A stretch of 64,000 bases of DNA. Source: Cavia porcellus. Its lineage: Eukaryota; Chordata; Mammalia; Rodentia; Caviidae. The stretch covers positions 10,787,501-10,851,500 of the forward strand of contig NW_026947506.1 of the NCBI RefSeq assembly GCF_034190915.1, read 5' to 3'. Positions 44,200-56,669 of this stretch are shown one piece after another. Numbering within the stretch: the first letter of the stretch is position 1; every line of letters starts with the position of its first letter. Under the pieces are notes generated by a model, which saw nothing but the letters and a program-made list of their open reading frames with translations, searched no databases and was not told the DNA's origin. A program made the position numbers and the translations under genes.

Positions 44200-47100
44200 G
44201 ATTATCTGCTTAGCAAATAGGTAGCAAAAAAATGACCGGGTGGCTGGCAAGAACTCACTTTAATCCTAATGTATTTCAGTGTGGATTTGAAAATAACAAA
44301 ACATCAAATCTCAATCTCTCTACTAGCGTTGAGGCTACAATAAAAATCTAATAAAATGTTCAACATGCATGGTGGACATGGTGACTGAAACACCCTGTGC
44401 GGTGGAGGGAACATACCTCCAGGGTGATGTGGGGGGGGCTTGATGCAGTGTCCCATCTGTCTCTGCCCTGCTGGAGTCTGAGTTTGGAGTCTTCTGCACG
44501 TGCTGAAGGCCATGGACCTCTGGGACTTAATTTCTAGTCTGCCTTGAGGTGTACTGGCTGCAGTGTTTTGTTGTGCTTCCTGTGGGAGGTGCATTCCTGA
44601 ATTGCTGGGGACAAATTATTACAGGATTTGCATACACCTGAGCTTGAAAGCTTATTTCTAGATTACTGTGACAAGCTGCTGTCCACCCAGCAGAGCAGCC
44701 CCAGGCAGCTGTGTGTGGCTTGTTAACTTACCTGGTGGCACAACATGATAAAACATTCTATGCAAAAATGCTTTGTTAGGTGTTTCTCCCAGCTTTACAT
44801 TTTTTTGTTGTTGTTGAGACAATATTATCACTGAATAGTCTAGACTGGCCTTAAACTGGTGTGTTGGCATCCTCAGGAGAGAGTATTGCTAGGCTTGCAG
44901 ATGTGTGCCCCTCAATCGTTCTCTGTCCTCAGCTTCATCTTCACTCCCATTTGATAGTGTGTGATTGAGGTATCCTGACCTTCCTGACCTCACCGCAGAA
45001 ATCTGCCTGGTACCCTTGTTCCTACCTTTACAGAGAAGCACCTTGGTTACAAGGGTTTTAAGTCTGATAACTGCATTTGGGCTCCCCAACTGTCTGGCCT
45101 GCAATCCTCCCTCCATTGTATGTCTCCTGGTGACCTGATGGACATGCCAAGGCATGGGGCTTAGATAAGGTGCTGGTGGGGAGCGGGAGGAGGGAGATGG
45201 AAAACCTGGGGGCTGGAGAAGGCTCTGCTGGGGTTGAGCTGCTATTGACCTGGGCTGCAGACTTCACTGGACAGTGATGTCAGGAGTCCACCTTCAGCCT
45301 TTAGGGTACACCAGGACATCTGGGGTGAACTCTGGGTGCCTCAGCTCATGCAGAGTAGTGTACAGGGCAGGTTGGCAGAGCCATAGGGCCGAAGTGCCCT
45401 ATCTGGCCTCCCCTGTTGTGGCCCGAAGGCAAAGGGCGATTTTCCACACATGGACCTGTTGGTGGGTGGCAGGTTCCAGGTGCGCAAAGCGCTGTCCCTA
45501 AAGACTCGCTCACTCATCTCAGGCTGTGGTGCAGGTGAGACTGTTTCAGACAAGGAGTCCTGCTGGGTCAGCATCTTGTGCTGAGCGGGAGTTCATCTAA
45601 GTGAGGTTCACTAACAAAAACAGGTCAGGATAGCAGCTTTGATCCATCTTGCCACCTTTTGAGCCAGGGTCTCACTGTGTAGTTTAGGCTAGTCTTTTGG
45701 GTTTTTTGCTACAGGGAATTGGACTCAGGACCATGTCATTGCCAGGCAAGGGCTGTCCCCCTGAGCTGTATCCCTGGCCCGGTTCAGGCTGCTCTTGAAC
45801 TTCCTTTGCAACCCAGGCTGACCACACCAAGCAGTCATGCCTGGCTTTAAAATTTAAGAAAAATGGCTCTCAAGCCAACTTGAACTACATGGCGTAATCT
45901 TGTTTCAAAAAACAAGAACTGAGGTGGGCACGTAGTAGCTCTGTGGTGGTAATGGCGGCTCATGCCTTGCCCTGAAAAAGTGAAACTACAAGTTTCCTCT
46001 TGGCCGTCCCCTTAAAAGTTACCCAACCCTGTTATGGAAAACTAGCTGGGCGTGGGTTGGAGGGTACGGCACCACAAAGCACAAGCCACACCTCAGCTTT
46101 AGTTAGGTGGACAGGTCGATTCTTGGCCTCTTCCTGTTAACCCACTGGCTCCACTCACACTGGGGACACATGACATGCCAGGGAGGATGGGTGCTCTGGA
46201 AGGACCAGAGAGAAGAGTTGCTTAGAAGGGAAAGTGCTTTACTAGATTCCATGTGGCAAGCTGTGGAAGCCTTTGGGTGCAGGAGGCCCCAACCAGCCTG
46301 GGTCTGGCAAAGGCTGAGTGTTGTGACCTGTGTGACTGAGGGCTCCTAAGGCAAGGAGGGTCAGAGCTGGGAGCAGGATCAGGACATCAGCCTGGTCTGT
46401 TGCCTTGGCCTGGAACCGAGAGCCTCATGAAGCAGGTACCAGCTGGAGCCACATCCCCAGTCTCCAGGGCCTCCGTCTTGTTTTCTGTCAGGACAGGAGC
46501 AGGGCCAAACTGGGAGAGTTACACTACATAGGCAAGCCTCGGGCTGCCATGTACCGGTGCAGCCACAGTGGCCCCCTGGACTCATTACACTGGCACCCCA
46601 GGAAAGCAGGGAGACATGCATGGGTGGGTCACAGGGCAGTGCACCGTGCTGGTTCCCTCAGGAAATGCTGAGGGGACCCCAGGTGGTGCACCACCTCCAA
46701 GACAGCAATAAAGGGCAAAGTGTATAACTTCTGCTACAAGGGCTGCGCATGGGGTCAGAAGGCAGGCATTCTGTCTTGAGGACTGAACTAGTCATCCAAG
46801 TGCATCCTCTTCAGTCAGCATCAAGGAGCAGAGTCTGAAGCTTTCTGTGTCCTCTGGGATGATGCTAATGCTCCTGCTTTGTTACAGTGGTGTCATGAGA
46901 ATGTGACCACCTGGGACACCTCGCATTGGGGCCTGGCTCCCTGGATACCCCATGTGCTAGAGGGAGGCCGAATCCAGGGCTCCGTGGTCTTGGCAAGGTA
47001 TTCGGGGTACACTCGCTGTTAGGGTCTGTGTGCTACATGTGGCCAGCCTGCCTGGTGGCGTGTGGCCTGGCTGCTTGTGCTGCCGCTGCAGGGAGCTGAG

Positions 47101-49760
47101 TGGCTCCAGAGACAACAGATTCCCGACAGCCTGTGCTCCTGGCTGTCGCTGTGGCCCGCTGCAGCTGGGCCAGACCCTGGGTTCCACCTCTAGCACCACA
47201 AGAATATCTCAGTGCTGCGACTCAGTATGTAGCAGGACCTTTGCATTCCGGTGCTGGGAGTGAGCCTGGGGCTTCACATGTGCCAGGGATGTGTACTGCA
47301 CCGCAGGGCTCCTGAAGTTTTCCAGGTTGGCTTTGAACTTCCAGTTCTCCCTCAGCCTCCTGGGTTGCTGGGATTACATGTGTTACCATCACATGGCCAG
47401 ATAGGATTTAGCATTCGGAGTTTGTCTTATGCTTTGCTTATGCCTCCTAATTGCCAGAAAGCTGCATGGGCTCTGCCCATTACTGTGCCACCTGCTATAC
47501 AACACTCAAGCCCCAGTAGAGGTTCCCTGTCCCTGATTCCACATGGTATCTGGCCAAACCAAGCATCTGAATCGAGGCCTTTTTTTCTTTTTTAAACGTA
47601 TCAGGATTGAACCCAGGACCTTGGCACTGAGCTACATCCCCAGCCCTTTTCCTTTATTTCCAGGCACAAGGGACCCATGCGGTGAACTGTGTGATGGTGG
47701 CCATGCATCTCCACACCTGCATAATGCTGCGTAGGACTAAACACGCACACACAAGTACCACGAGACTGGGCATGTCTCTGTCACGTGGGTGGCGGTGTGG
47801 CTGTCAGCATCTGGGGTGCGGCAGCCTTGCAGGGAGTAGAGGCGGGAAGTGGGATGGGGACATCTAGATGCAAGCCTCTCAGAATAAAGCAGCGCTTTTA
47901 AATTGCAAGTGGAACAGGCACAAAGATAGATGTGTTTAGTCGAAGTGCAGAATTGGATTGATGCTGTCCTGAAGGCGGCAAGCATTCCTCCACTGAGCTC
48001 CTTGCACTCCAGGGCTGGGTGTTTCTGTGTGAGAACTGCTGTCCAATAAAATGACGACAGCAGCAGTGTGGATCCAAGTCAGGAGAGAGCAAGCAGCCTT
48101 TCCAGTTGTTGGCTGTGGGGCACACCTGAGTCCTGGAGGGCGGGTGGGGGCTTGGTGGCCGGAAGGTCCTGCCTGCTGCCCTCGATGGTGTGGCAGTGCT
48201 CTTGGAAACTGCCTTGCTGTGTGAATGAGAGGCCTCTCTAGTCTAATAAGCATGAATAATCAGTGAAGCAAAACAGTGGCACATACCTGTAACCCCAGTA
48301 CACAGGAGTGTAGCAAGTTGCTGGCCAGCAGCTTAGTGAGCCCCTGCCCCAAATATATAACAGACTGTAAATGTGTTGACAGAACAATGACAGATGTCCA
48401 GGTGGTGGCACACACGTTTAACCTCAGCACAGTAGGAGGCTGAGGCAGGAGGATGGCAAATTGGAGCCCAGCCTGGATAATTTAGTGATTCAGTGAGATG
48501 TCTCAAAAAATAAAAGGCTGGGGATGTAGCTCAGTACAAAGGCCCTAGGGGCTCAAAACTCAGTACTGCAAATACTAAAAATTAAAAAGCCAGAAAGGGC
48601 ACATCAAGCACAGCCCTAGGCCCACTCTGGGACCATTTATCAGGAATGGAGCCCAGGTTCCAGAAGTGCCAGAGGTGGCCAGTCCCTTGTGCTGGCCCAA
48701 GAGAAGCCCGGGGTGTCTCAGTCTTTGGAGCACAGGCACTATTCCAAACCATAGATTTTTAGGGCACCGAGCCAGCACTGGGAAGTGTTTGGGTGGGTCC
48801 TCAGTACTAGGTGCTCAGTTGGTGAAAATTAACCCCTGTACCCTGCTTGGGTTTATACCCGTCCCCTCACTTTGCCAGGGGATGCCTAGTGGGGGCAGAT
48901 TGTCACCTAGCTATGTCCCCCAGCCCATGTGGTGTCCCACCCAAGGACTGCCTGCCTGGGATGGGATGTCAGCACTTGGGCTCTTGGTGACACAGACAAG
49001 CATTGCAGCAGAGCTGACAACCTCGGGCGTGTTCAAGGGAGGTATGGCCATAGACTCCAGTGGGTAGGGATGCTGTGCTATGGGCTAACAGTGGCTGTGT
49101 GAGCACAGCCACTGTCGCCTTGTCAGGGGGCTCGCCACTGCCTCAAGGCCCTGTCCCCTCCACCCCTTACTAATGCCATTCTGTCCCCAGGACCTCAAGC
49201 ATGGTCCAGGGGATCGACACTCTGCTTCTCTCCCTTGGAGACCCTTGAGGGTGGCAGACAGGATGGTGTGTTGGGGTCCCCACCATACCCTTTGCTACCC
49301 AGTTCTGGCACCTGTGCTCAGCAGCCACTGTAGGATGTGATAGGAAGAGGGTGGCCAGTGAGGACTTGGGGGAACAACAGATGGTTTGGAGGTCTAAGCT
49401 GCCACCTGCAGGGCACCTGGCTATGGCTCTTCCTGAGGTCTCAAACTGCAGGGTTGGGGATTCCCTGTGCTGTGCAGCTGGAGGAGGGCACAAAGGAACT
49501 GCCACCCCAGGTCACAGTTGGGAGCCTGTGTGGGGCCGAAGGGCTCCTTCATGCTCTCAAGGGGGCGCCCACTGGGCATCATTTGGGGTCACAGGCTCTC
49601 TGGGTCTTCAGGGCAAGGCCTGAAAACTGGGGCTTGCTGTGGTGGAACCCAGCCATGGGCCAGTCGGGGGTGAGGCTTCATGGTGGGGGTTGACATGGGG
49701 CGATGGGGGGCAGCCAAGTGTACCCTGACTTAAGCAGCAGACCACAGAGCCCACAAGACC
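44200..49760. other. Intergenic DNA between HNRNPF and FXYD4
   Basis: No gene found. Repeats: SINE pieces near 45655-45845 (-, containing an ID at about 45700-45775), an ID-like piece near 47597-47645 (-), B1-like near 48270-48350 and a B1-ID dimer (+) at 48395-48590. The two genes are convergent, so this interval holds both 3' ends. Confidence 0.6.
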
Positions 49761-49764
49761 ACAA

Positions 49765-49830
49765 GCACAGAGGTGGGACTATTTAATAGACAGATGAGCA
49801 CAGAGGGGGGACTATTTAATAGACAGATGA
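49765..49830. repeat. 33-bp tandem duplication in the FXYD4 3' end
   Basis: Two adjacent copies, 49765-49797 and 49798-49830, differ at one base (GGTGGG versus GGGGGG). Each copy carries the ATTAAA signal on the minus strand. Confidence 0.95.
49782..49820 (-). terminator. FXYD4: FXYD4 poly(A) signals, duplicated ATTAAA
   Basis: On the minus strand ATTAAA occurs at 49815-49820 and again at 49782-49787, about 75 and 105 nt past the stop codon. Each sits in one copy of a 33-bp tandem repeat. No AATAAA is closer. Confidence 0.6.
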
Positions 49831-49892
49831 GCTCTGGGAGGGAGCTGGCATCGAGGCAGTGGGCAGTGAGTGCCCCCCTGTGGGTCCTTAGC

Positions 49893-51325
49893 TCAGCAGC
49901 CACTGGCACCTGCAGAGAATGGGGCGGGGCCTTAGAAACACAAACAACCTGGGGGCACAGACCCCACCCACCCACTGGAATCCAGCTCACCTGCGTTGAG
50001 GAGTGAGGTGCCCTTGGGTGGAGGGCTGCAGGAAGAATGGAACAGTTAGCAGCAGCCAGCCCTGGGACCCTCTGTCCCCTCCCCAGGTGCAGAGCTCTCC
50101 CTCACTGAGCCCTTGGGCAGGGGGTGTGAGCGGCAAACCCAGGTTGGCTTCCCAGTCTACTGCCCCACCTCCCAACCCGCGCCCCTCACCTGGGCTCCTT
50201 GCTCTGCTTGCACTTGCACTTGCCACCTGTGAGGGGAGGCACTGGCTCAGACCAGAGCCCTCCTCACCTCCCCCCCCCGCCCCTCCCTCACCTGCCCCAC
50301 TCACTCAGGGCCCAGGCGAACCCCGCGATGCACAGGAGCCCCGCGAAGATCGTACCACCCAGCTGCAGGCTCTCCCAGTCTAGGCAGGTGGACCAGGTGG
50401 AGAGGGGGGGACAGAGAGAGCCTCACTCATCCCAAGAGAGAGTTGGGGGCTGGGCTGGGGGGCAAGGGGCCCCCTGTGAGCCCTGGCTCCATCCCCAGCA
50501 TGGAAAGTGGGGTGAGTGCAGGCGTGTGGTGCACAGCAGAGCTGGGGCCAGGGCTCACACAGTAGGGGAGGCGCCTGTCCAGCTGCCCCCTGACACTCGG
50601 GCAGCTGATGCTGTGTAGAAATGGTACGGAGACAGGTGGCAAGGAGGGGCGCACAGAGCAAGGAGGAAGTGCTGCTGAAAGGTGGCCTGAGCTGGGACCC
50701 CTGGCCCAGTCTGGACGAAGCCGTGAGGACCAGGGAGATGGTTCCCCCCTCACTCCTCTACCTCCATCCCTCGGCTGCACTGGAGCACAGCCTTAATCCC
50801 CAGCCACCACATCCCAGGGGTAGCAGCTCTTACCATAGTAGAAGGGACTGTCCCTCTCTGAGGAAGGAAAAAGAGAAAGTAAAGGCCAAACCCTCGATGG
50901 GATGGGGCCCAGGAAGGGGGGTGCTCCTCACCAAACAGGTCACCGGCTTCCGTGACGGGCAGGCCTGGGCAGAAAGAGCAGAGGACAGCAGGTAGTGGTG
51001 GCAAGGTGCCACCACTGCAGGGTTTGGAGGCCACCCTGGCCTGCCGCAGCCCTTCTTGGTGCTTTCCCAGCCTGCACCCCCAACCCCAGGCTTCTGTGGC
51101 TCTGGCTTTGTACAGAATGGATGCCTTGCTGGTGTGTCAGTAGCTTCCTGTGGTACCTGGCAACCTCACTGCTCCCCAGGACACCGGCTAAGTGACCCAG
51201 GCCTGTGAAAATATTTCTGCAGTGCCCACATTCCGCCCTCAAAGTCCTTCCCTGCATGCCAGCCCCAGAGAGGTGCCAGACTCACCTGCCAGTGCCAGGA
51301 GGAAGGCCTGGGTTGCTGCTTCCAT
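49893..51325 (-). CDS. FXYD4: FXYD domain-containing ion transport regulator 4 (CHIF), seven coding exons
   Basis: I assembled this by hand on the minus strand: exons 51286-51325, 50932-50964, 50834-50857, 50305-50379, 50190-50226, 49991-50025 and 49893-49909, all with AG/GT borders and consistent phase, giving 86 residues. The product is a single-pass membrane protein that modulates Na,K-ATPase; FXYD4/CHIF is known from the basolateral membrane of kidney collecting duct and colon. Residues 1-19 look like a cleaved signal peptide ([17 protein letters not shown]). The signature PFYYD is at residues 29-33, followed by one transmembrane helix at about 38-57 with the conserved glycines ([10 protein letters not shown]), the conserved Ser at 58, and a basic Cys-rich cytoplasmic start GKCKCK. 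The tail ends NAGASGC. Length and the [12 protein letters not shown] segment match rodent CHIF closely. The many tiny exons hide it from a simple ORF scan. Position next to HNRNPF in opposite orientation supports FXYD4 over other FXYD members. An upstream non-coding exon probably exists; an acceptor lies 6 nt before the ATG. Confidence 0.93.
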
Positions 51326-51334
51326 GGCTTCCTG

Positions 51335-52080
51335 TGAGCAGGGCTGTGGGCAGGACTGGTGGAGACGTGGGACTGAGTGGTGGGTCACCTTCTGGCTTGG
51401 CCACAGAGGCTGCCTCTTCTTCGGTCTGGAGAGGCTGGCCTCTGCCTGGCACCCTGCGGGGTAGCTTACTGAAGGCAGCGGGACTTGGACAGTGAAGTTG
51501 AAATCTACAGTAATCCCACTCCCTGAAAACTTGCTCATGATCTGTGGATCATAGGTGTGTCACAGGAGGAGCCCAATGGAATTCAGGGAGGGGTAGCCAG
51601 AATGGTCAAGGTCAGCGCTGCGGTCTGAGCCAGTTGAGGTCTGAGCCCTGGACATTCACAAAGGCCTGGGGCTGGGGTGGCAGCCTGAGCCCAGAAGCCA
51701 GGGCTGTTGCAGAGGCGTGTGAGCTGGGGCCCAGGGTGGGCAGGGGGTGCTGGGCTGAGTTCCCAGCCCTGCTTTAGGCCCCCAGATGGCACCACGCACG
51801 CCCCTGCCTCGCTGTGGGCGTGATTCCACCCACAGCCCCTCTAGTTGTCCCTAGTGACCTAGGCCTGTGCACATCGGAGTCAGTCTGGCTGGTGTTACTT
51901 GGGGTCTGCCCTGCAGCCACCATTGCTGTCATTGGGTAGGATCACGGAACTCAGCCATCAGCCCAGGTCCCTTAAACTCTCTGGGCTCAGTGACCTTAGA
52001 AGTTATGTGAACTATTTATTGAGCCTAAAAAAAGCCTACCACTGAAAACCAATTACAGGGTATAAATATATATATTATAT
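51335..52080. other. Upstream flank of FXYD4, nothing clear
   Basis: Expected to hold the FXYD4 promoter and perhaps a non-coding first exon. No TATA box or donor could be chosen with confidence. Confidence 0.4.
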
Positions 52081-52082
52081 CG

Positions 52083-52290
52083 CGGGTGTGGTGGCACACA
52101 CCTGCAAGCCTAGCATTTACGAGGCAGAGGCAGGAGGGTTGATGTGAGTTCAAGGGCAGTCTGAACTACATAGCAAGACCCTGTCTCAAAAAACCAAAAA
52201 AATAAACACATAGCATACTGGCAAACACTTATCCCTCACTTGGGAAGCTGAGGCAAGAGTACAAGGCCAGCCTGAACTATATAGTTGGAC
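52083..52290 (+). mobile_element. Two B1-like SINEs
   Basis: GCGGGTGTGGTGGCACAC (about 52083-52198) and a shorter copy (about 52205-52290). Confidence 0.8.
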
Positions 52291-52344
52291 TTTTCACAAA
52301 AAAAAAAAAAATAGCAACAAAAAATTTTGTAAATGCATAAACAA

Positions 52345-52429
52345 GCCAGGGATATAGCTCAGCGGCATAAGTGCTTGCCTGGCAAGTGCAAGGTCCTGAG
52401 ATTGATCCCTGATACAAAAAATTAAAATA
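52345..52429 (+). mobile_element. ID SINE
   Basis: Perfect 13-bp duplication AATGCATAAACAA at 52332-52344 and 52430-52442. Confidence 0.94.
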
Positions 52430-52444
52430 AATGCATAAACAAAT

Positions 52445-53345
52445 GGTCATTTGCCAGACAAGGGATGGTGGACACTTGGTTTCTGAATGAGGCTGGAGCA
52501 GATCAGGCCCAAGGCTGCCCCCACCCAGCCTCTGGCTCTTGAGGGGTCCTCCCCAGACCACCTCCTCCAGCCTAGGCTGGCTGCTGCAGTCTCAGACCTC
52601 AGAAGCCCAGCAGCAGCCCACTCACTACCCAGAGTCCTCCGGCACCTGCCCCCCACCCTCAGGCACCAGAGCCACCCCCTCCTGTGGTATCCCACTGTCC
52701 CTCGGGTACCTGCACACCTGGCATTCACCTGGGCACGGTGGGAGCAGGTCTGGGGTGCACGCAGCCCTTGCTCTTTAAAACCCACAGCCCCACCCAGAGA
52801 TGCCAAGGGAACTGGTCAGACTCCTGCCCTTCCCCCACCCGCCACACCTGGCTGGGGCTGAGGATGAGGGAGGGGGCAGGCGCTTCCTCTTCCTGAGGAA
52901 TGGAGAGCAAGGGGTATTGGGCTGCTCTGAGGTCAGCATGGGTTCTGGGCTTCTGTGGGTCACCTAGGGCACAGGGCAGATGGCACTTGGGGACTAGCCT
53001 GAGGCCTCTGTCCTTCTGTTGTATGCTGAAAGGACACTTGGCAGGCAAGGAGCAGGGTCTCTGGCCATGGAGATGGGCTGGTCCTCTTAGGCAGAAGAAA
53101 GAGTCATGGGCAGAGAGCTTTGCAGTGGCTGCTAGATGGGGAGGGGTCCCTGGACCCTGCATCACTGAGGTCCCCTGCCGCACTGAGTCACCAGAGGGAG
53201 CTCAGGCAGGGATGGGGTTATGGGGAGTCTTTCCTGGCAATGTCCTTGATCTCTGCCCAACGTGCGGATGGGGAAGCAGGGACCCCTTAACTTCAGACAG
53301 CTCTGGGACCTCTCTGGCTAAGTTGGAAATGTCCACTAGACTTTT
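52445..53345. other. Non-coding unique stretch
   Basis: GC-rich unique DNA with overlapping open frames up to 162 codons on both strands, none with a domain signature. Confidence 0.45.
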
Positions 53346-53349
53346 TCCC

Positions 53350-53520
53350 CTCAAGTATTGGAGACTGAACCCAGGGTCTTTGAACTGATCTACATCCTCT
53401 TTTTAGTTTTATTTTGAAACAGAGTCTCATTAATTTGCTTAGGCTGGGCTCAAGCATGGGCTCCTCCTGCCTCAGTTCTGGGGTTACAGATCTGCACCAC
53501 CATGCCTGGCTATCCCAGGC
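53350..53520 (-). mobile_element. Old B1-ID dimeric SINE
   Basis: GGAGACTGAACCCAGGG then TTTGAAACAGAGTCTC to CACCACCATGCCTGGC. Confidence 0.75.
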
Positions 53521-53570
53521 GTATTTTTAAATGAAGGAGTATAGGCCCTGCAGTACTATGGGGCAATCTT

Positions 53571-53662
53571 TTTTTTTTTTTTTTTATTGGTACTGGGGAT
53601 CGAACTCACGACCACCTGCTTGCAAGGCAGGTTCTTATGGCACTGAGCTAAATCCCCAGCCC
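53571..53662 (-). mobile_element. ID SINE, young
   Basis: Perfect 14-bp duplication TATGGGGCAATCTT at 53557-53570 and 53663-53676. Confidence 0.96.
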
Positions 53663-54009
53663 TATGGGGCAATCTTAATAGGACACCATCAGTTATGCAG
53701 GGGTGAACTCTCTGAGGACCACCACCTGTGGGGCCCAATGTGAAGATGACCACTTGTGGGGAACCAGTAGGGGCAACACTCTCCACCTGCCAGCTTCCAT
53801 GCCGGCCGTGCCTGTCTAGGAAGAGGTTACACACGGATGGCAGGGCTGCTGGCCCGAGGCTTCCAGAAGTGCAGACTCCTCATCCCCAGGCATAGAGAGG
53901 AGGCCAACGGGGAGCGAGGCTCAGTACCCTGCTCTTAGTGATCATGACCCAGCTGGCTCTGTCACTGCACCTTCACCGCATGTGGCAGCCGCCTCCGTGG
54001 CCTCTGCTT

Positions 54010-54180
54010 TCCCGTGTCCTAGAGATGAAGGCAAGTGCTCTAGCACTGACTACGTCCTCAGCCCCTTTTCAGTTTTACTTGAGACAGGGTACTGCTGACT
54101 TCCCTTGTCAGGTTTGAATTTGGAATCCTCTTGCCTCAGCCTCCCAGAGTGCTGGGAAGTGTGCCACCTTCCCAGGTCTG
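54010..54180 (-). mobile_element. Old B1-ID dimeric SINE, degraded
   Basis: TAGCACTGACTACGTCCTC then GAGACAGGGTACTGC to CCCAGAGTGCTGGG. Confidence 0.6.
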
Positions 54181-54599
54181 GCTGTGCTTTTGACAGACTG
54201 CCACAGTCTCCTGTGGGCCAATCCCAGCCTTTAGGCCCTGACCCTTGCAGCTCTGTTGTCATTCTCTAGATGCGATCCCATATATAGATCCCTGTAGTCT
54301 GGGAGCAGAATTGCACCTGGAGCCCATGCTGAGGATGCTGGATCATCACTGAGTAGAGGGACCCTGAGAGCCTTGCTTTGCAGCAGCGGCCACCACTTAC
54401 ATCTCCCCTCTCGGTGTGCGTGTGTGAACACGTGAGCATGCACTGTGTGTGTGTCTGCACACACAACTATCGGAACAGACACTCATGGCCTTATGGTGAT
54501 TCCCATGCCAGCTACTGCATCTGGGAAGACAGGGGAGAACTCGGGCTGTGCCAGGCAAGACAGAAGCCATTTCCTTTTCCCCTCTGGTCAATCCTTTCT

Positions 54600-54775
54600 T
54601 CCCCTGTGGTGGGGGGCATGGAACCCAGGGTCTTTTCACTGAGCTATAGTCCTAACCCATTTTATTTTGAGACAAGGAATCGCTAAATTGTCCAGGCAGG
54701 ATTTAAAGTTGTGATCCTCCTGTCTCAGCCTCCCAAGTGCTGGGATTACATGTGTGCACCACTGCACCAGCTTCT
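54600..54775 (-). mobile_element. Old B1-ID dimeric SINE
   Basis: GGCATGGAACCCAGGGTC, then GAGACAAGGAATCGC to GTGTGCACCACTGC. Confidence 0.78.
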
Positions 54776-55056
54776 TTGGTCCACCTTAAGAAATTCCTGC
54801 TTTATTACTTTTCTTCCAGAGCATAAAATCCTTCAAGGAATCAGGAGTGGCAGCAGCAGGGGAAAGGAGCATTTCTGGGTGAGGCAGGCTCTTGACAGGG
54901 ACGAGGAGCCCAGGAGGGAGCCCCTGGGGGTGCTGATGTCCAGGTCACTCTGCCACCCACCTCCAGGGCACAGTCCTTGGTGTCCCCAGCTTGCTGCCTC
55001 CAGAAGGGAAGAACTTGTGCTTTTTCTCTCTGATATTTGACACCAAGGTTGTGAGC

Positions 55057-55059
<3 letters not shown>

Positions 55060-55104
<45 letters not shown>
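55060..55104 (+). repeat. (GT)n microsatellite
   Basis: About 22 uninterrupted GT units. Confidence 0.98.
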
Positions 55105-55108
<4 letters not shown>

Positions 55109-55109
55109 G

Positions 55110-55830
55110 TGGGTGGTGGTGCTTGTTACCCAGCCTTCCCTGTCAAAGCAGTGAGAATTCAGAGCCCAGTGCCTTTGTGGCTCCTAGGCTTCTGCAGGAC
55201 TGGCCCGTAGGAGGCCGAAGGTGAGCCCAGGCGGAGCAGACTACTCAGCCTGAATGCTGCACCTGAGATGGAGGGCACCTCAGCAGACACTGCCTTGCCT
55301 TGTTTGCTAGCAAAGCCAGGGTTGAAACCAGGGCCTCAAACTCTGTAACCACGAGCTCCAGCTCTACTGAGCCGCCCCAGTCCCAACAAATGCTCCTTAA
55401 GGAATGAAGTATTCAGAGACTCATTCCTCTCAGCCCTGGGTTTCAGGTTTAATATCTAGGAAGATAAGCTGGTTAACTAGGAGCTGGCAGTGTGCCACTT
55501 CCTGCTTCGGGGGTAGCTGCTGCCCCTGGGCCTGGGCCTGGCCACAGGGACAGATGCCCAGGTGTGGTGCCACCTCTTGGTGCAAAGACCGGCCTGCCGC
55601 AGCTTCCTTCCAACCTGGGATGGGGACAAGTGAGCTTTCTACTGTCAACTGTGACAGTAACCCGAGATAGGCCTGGGGCATGACCCTGGAGAGCAGAAGT
55701 GATGGGGTGAGGGGCACGTGCGTGGCCCCCAATAGGCAGATCTGTGGTCCCTTTCTGAAGGCTTTCCCCAAGCAAAGGTGGTGGTCATCGCACAGGGTCT
55801 CTACCTGCACATGACCTCTTCTGTCCCATT
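55110..55830. other. Non-coding unique stretch
   Basis: No gene; open frames under 130 codons lack signatures. Confidence 0.45.
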
Positions 55831-55834
55831 TTTT

Positions 55835-56022
55835 TGTATCGTTTAATTTTTACAGAGATTGAATCCAGCGCTTTCGCGCTACATCTCTTAGCCCTGTTTT
55901 AATTTTGAGGAGGATCTGGCTAACTCACTAAATTGCCAGAGCTGGACTTGAACTTATGAAACCCTGGCCTCAGGCTCCCCAAGTGCTGGAATGACAAGCG
56001 AATGCCACCATGCCCGGGGTCA
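55835..56022 (-). mobile_element. Old B1-ID dimeric SINE
   Basis: GAGATTGAATCCAGCGC, then TTTGAGGAGGATCTGGC to GCCACCATGCCCGG, abutting the CpG island. Confidence 0.7.
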
Positions 56023-56533
56023 TGGCTAGCTCAGACCAGATCCGAAGACAAGCCATGCCTGTCCCCGCCTTAATAACTGCTTGTCCCTTGTGTAGCGCTG
56101 CCTGCTGCAGCGCACCTGGCCGTATCTTCGTCTCCTCGGTCTCGCAGAGCTGGATCTACTAAGAGCACGGCGGAGAGCAAGGTGCCTCGCATAAGGGACG
56201 GCCTAGTTCCGGGAGCCCAGGCCCGCAGTGTACATGGAGGCCGCAGAACCCCGGCAGCAGCCCGGACACTCCCTGCGCAGACGCGGCCTCCTACAAGAAA
56301 CGCCGTGGCCTGGCCCTCGCTAGCCTATCAAAGCCGGACGTGGCGAACGGCAGCCAATCAGCCTCAAGGAATGTGAGTTTGCGCGGGCCCGCACAAAGAG
56401 TCAGTGTGGGCGGAGCTCTCCATTGGGCGGAAACGATCATGATGGTTTACTCGCGTGGATTGGCTGCTCCGGTCGCCGGAAGTGCAAGTCGGGTGTCCGC
56501 CCTCCCTTGCTTGTGCAGTTGCTCGCCAGCGCT

Positions 56534-56550
56534 CGGCGCCCCCTGGCGGC
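56534..56550 (-). promoter_or_regulatory. CTCF-like site
   Basis: The minus strand reads GCCGCCAGGGGGCGCCG, close to the CTCF core CCNNNAGGGGGCGC. The match is visual only. Confidence 0.55.
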
Positions 56551-56669
56551 GGTGGCGCGGGTCGTGTAGAGAACTTAAGGAGTGCGGAAGGCGACAGCCT
56601 CGAGGTCCGTAGAGGACGCGGCCGGCGTGTCGGAGGACCCTCGAGACGGCCAGGGAGGCGAACAGAAAG

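Noticed and set aside
17083..55104. CRISPR-like or regulatory repeats
   Set aside because: The only regular short repeats are CA/GT microsatellites and SINE tails; nothing has repeat-spacer structure, and the DNA is mammalian.
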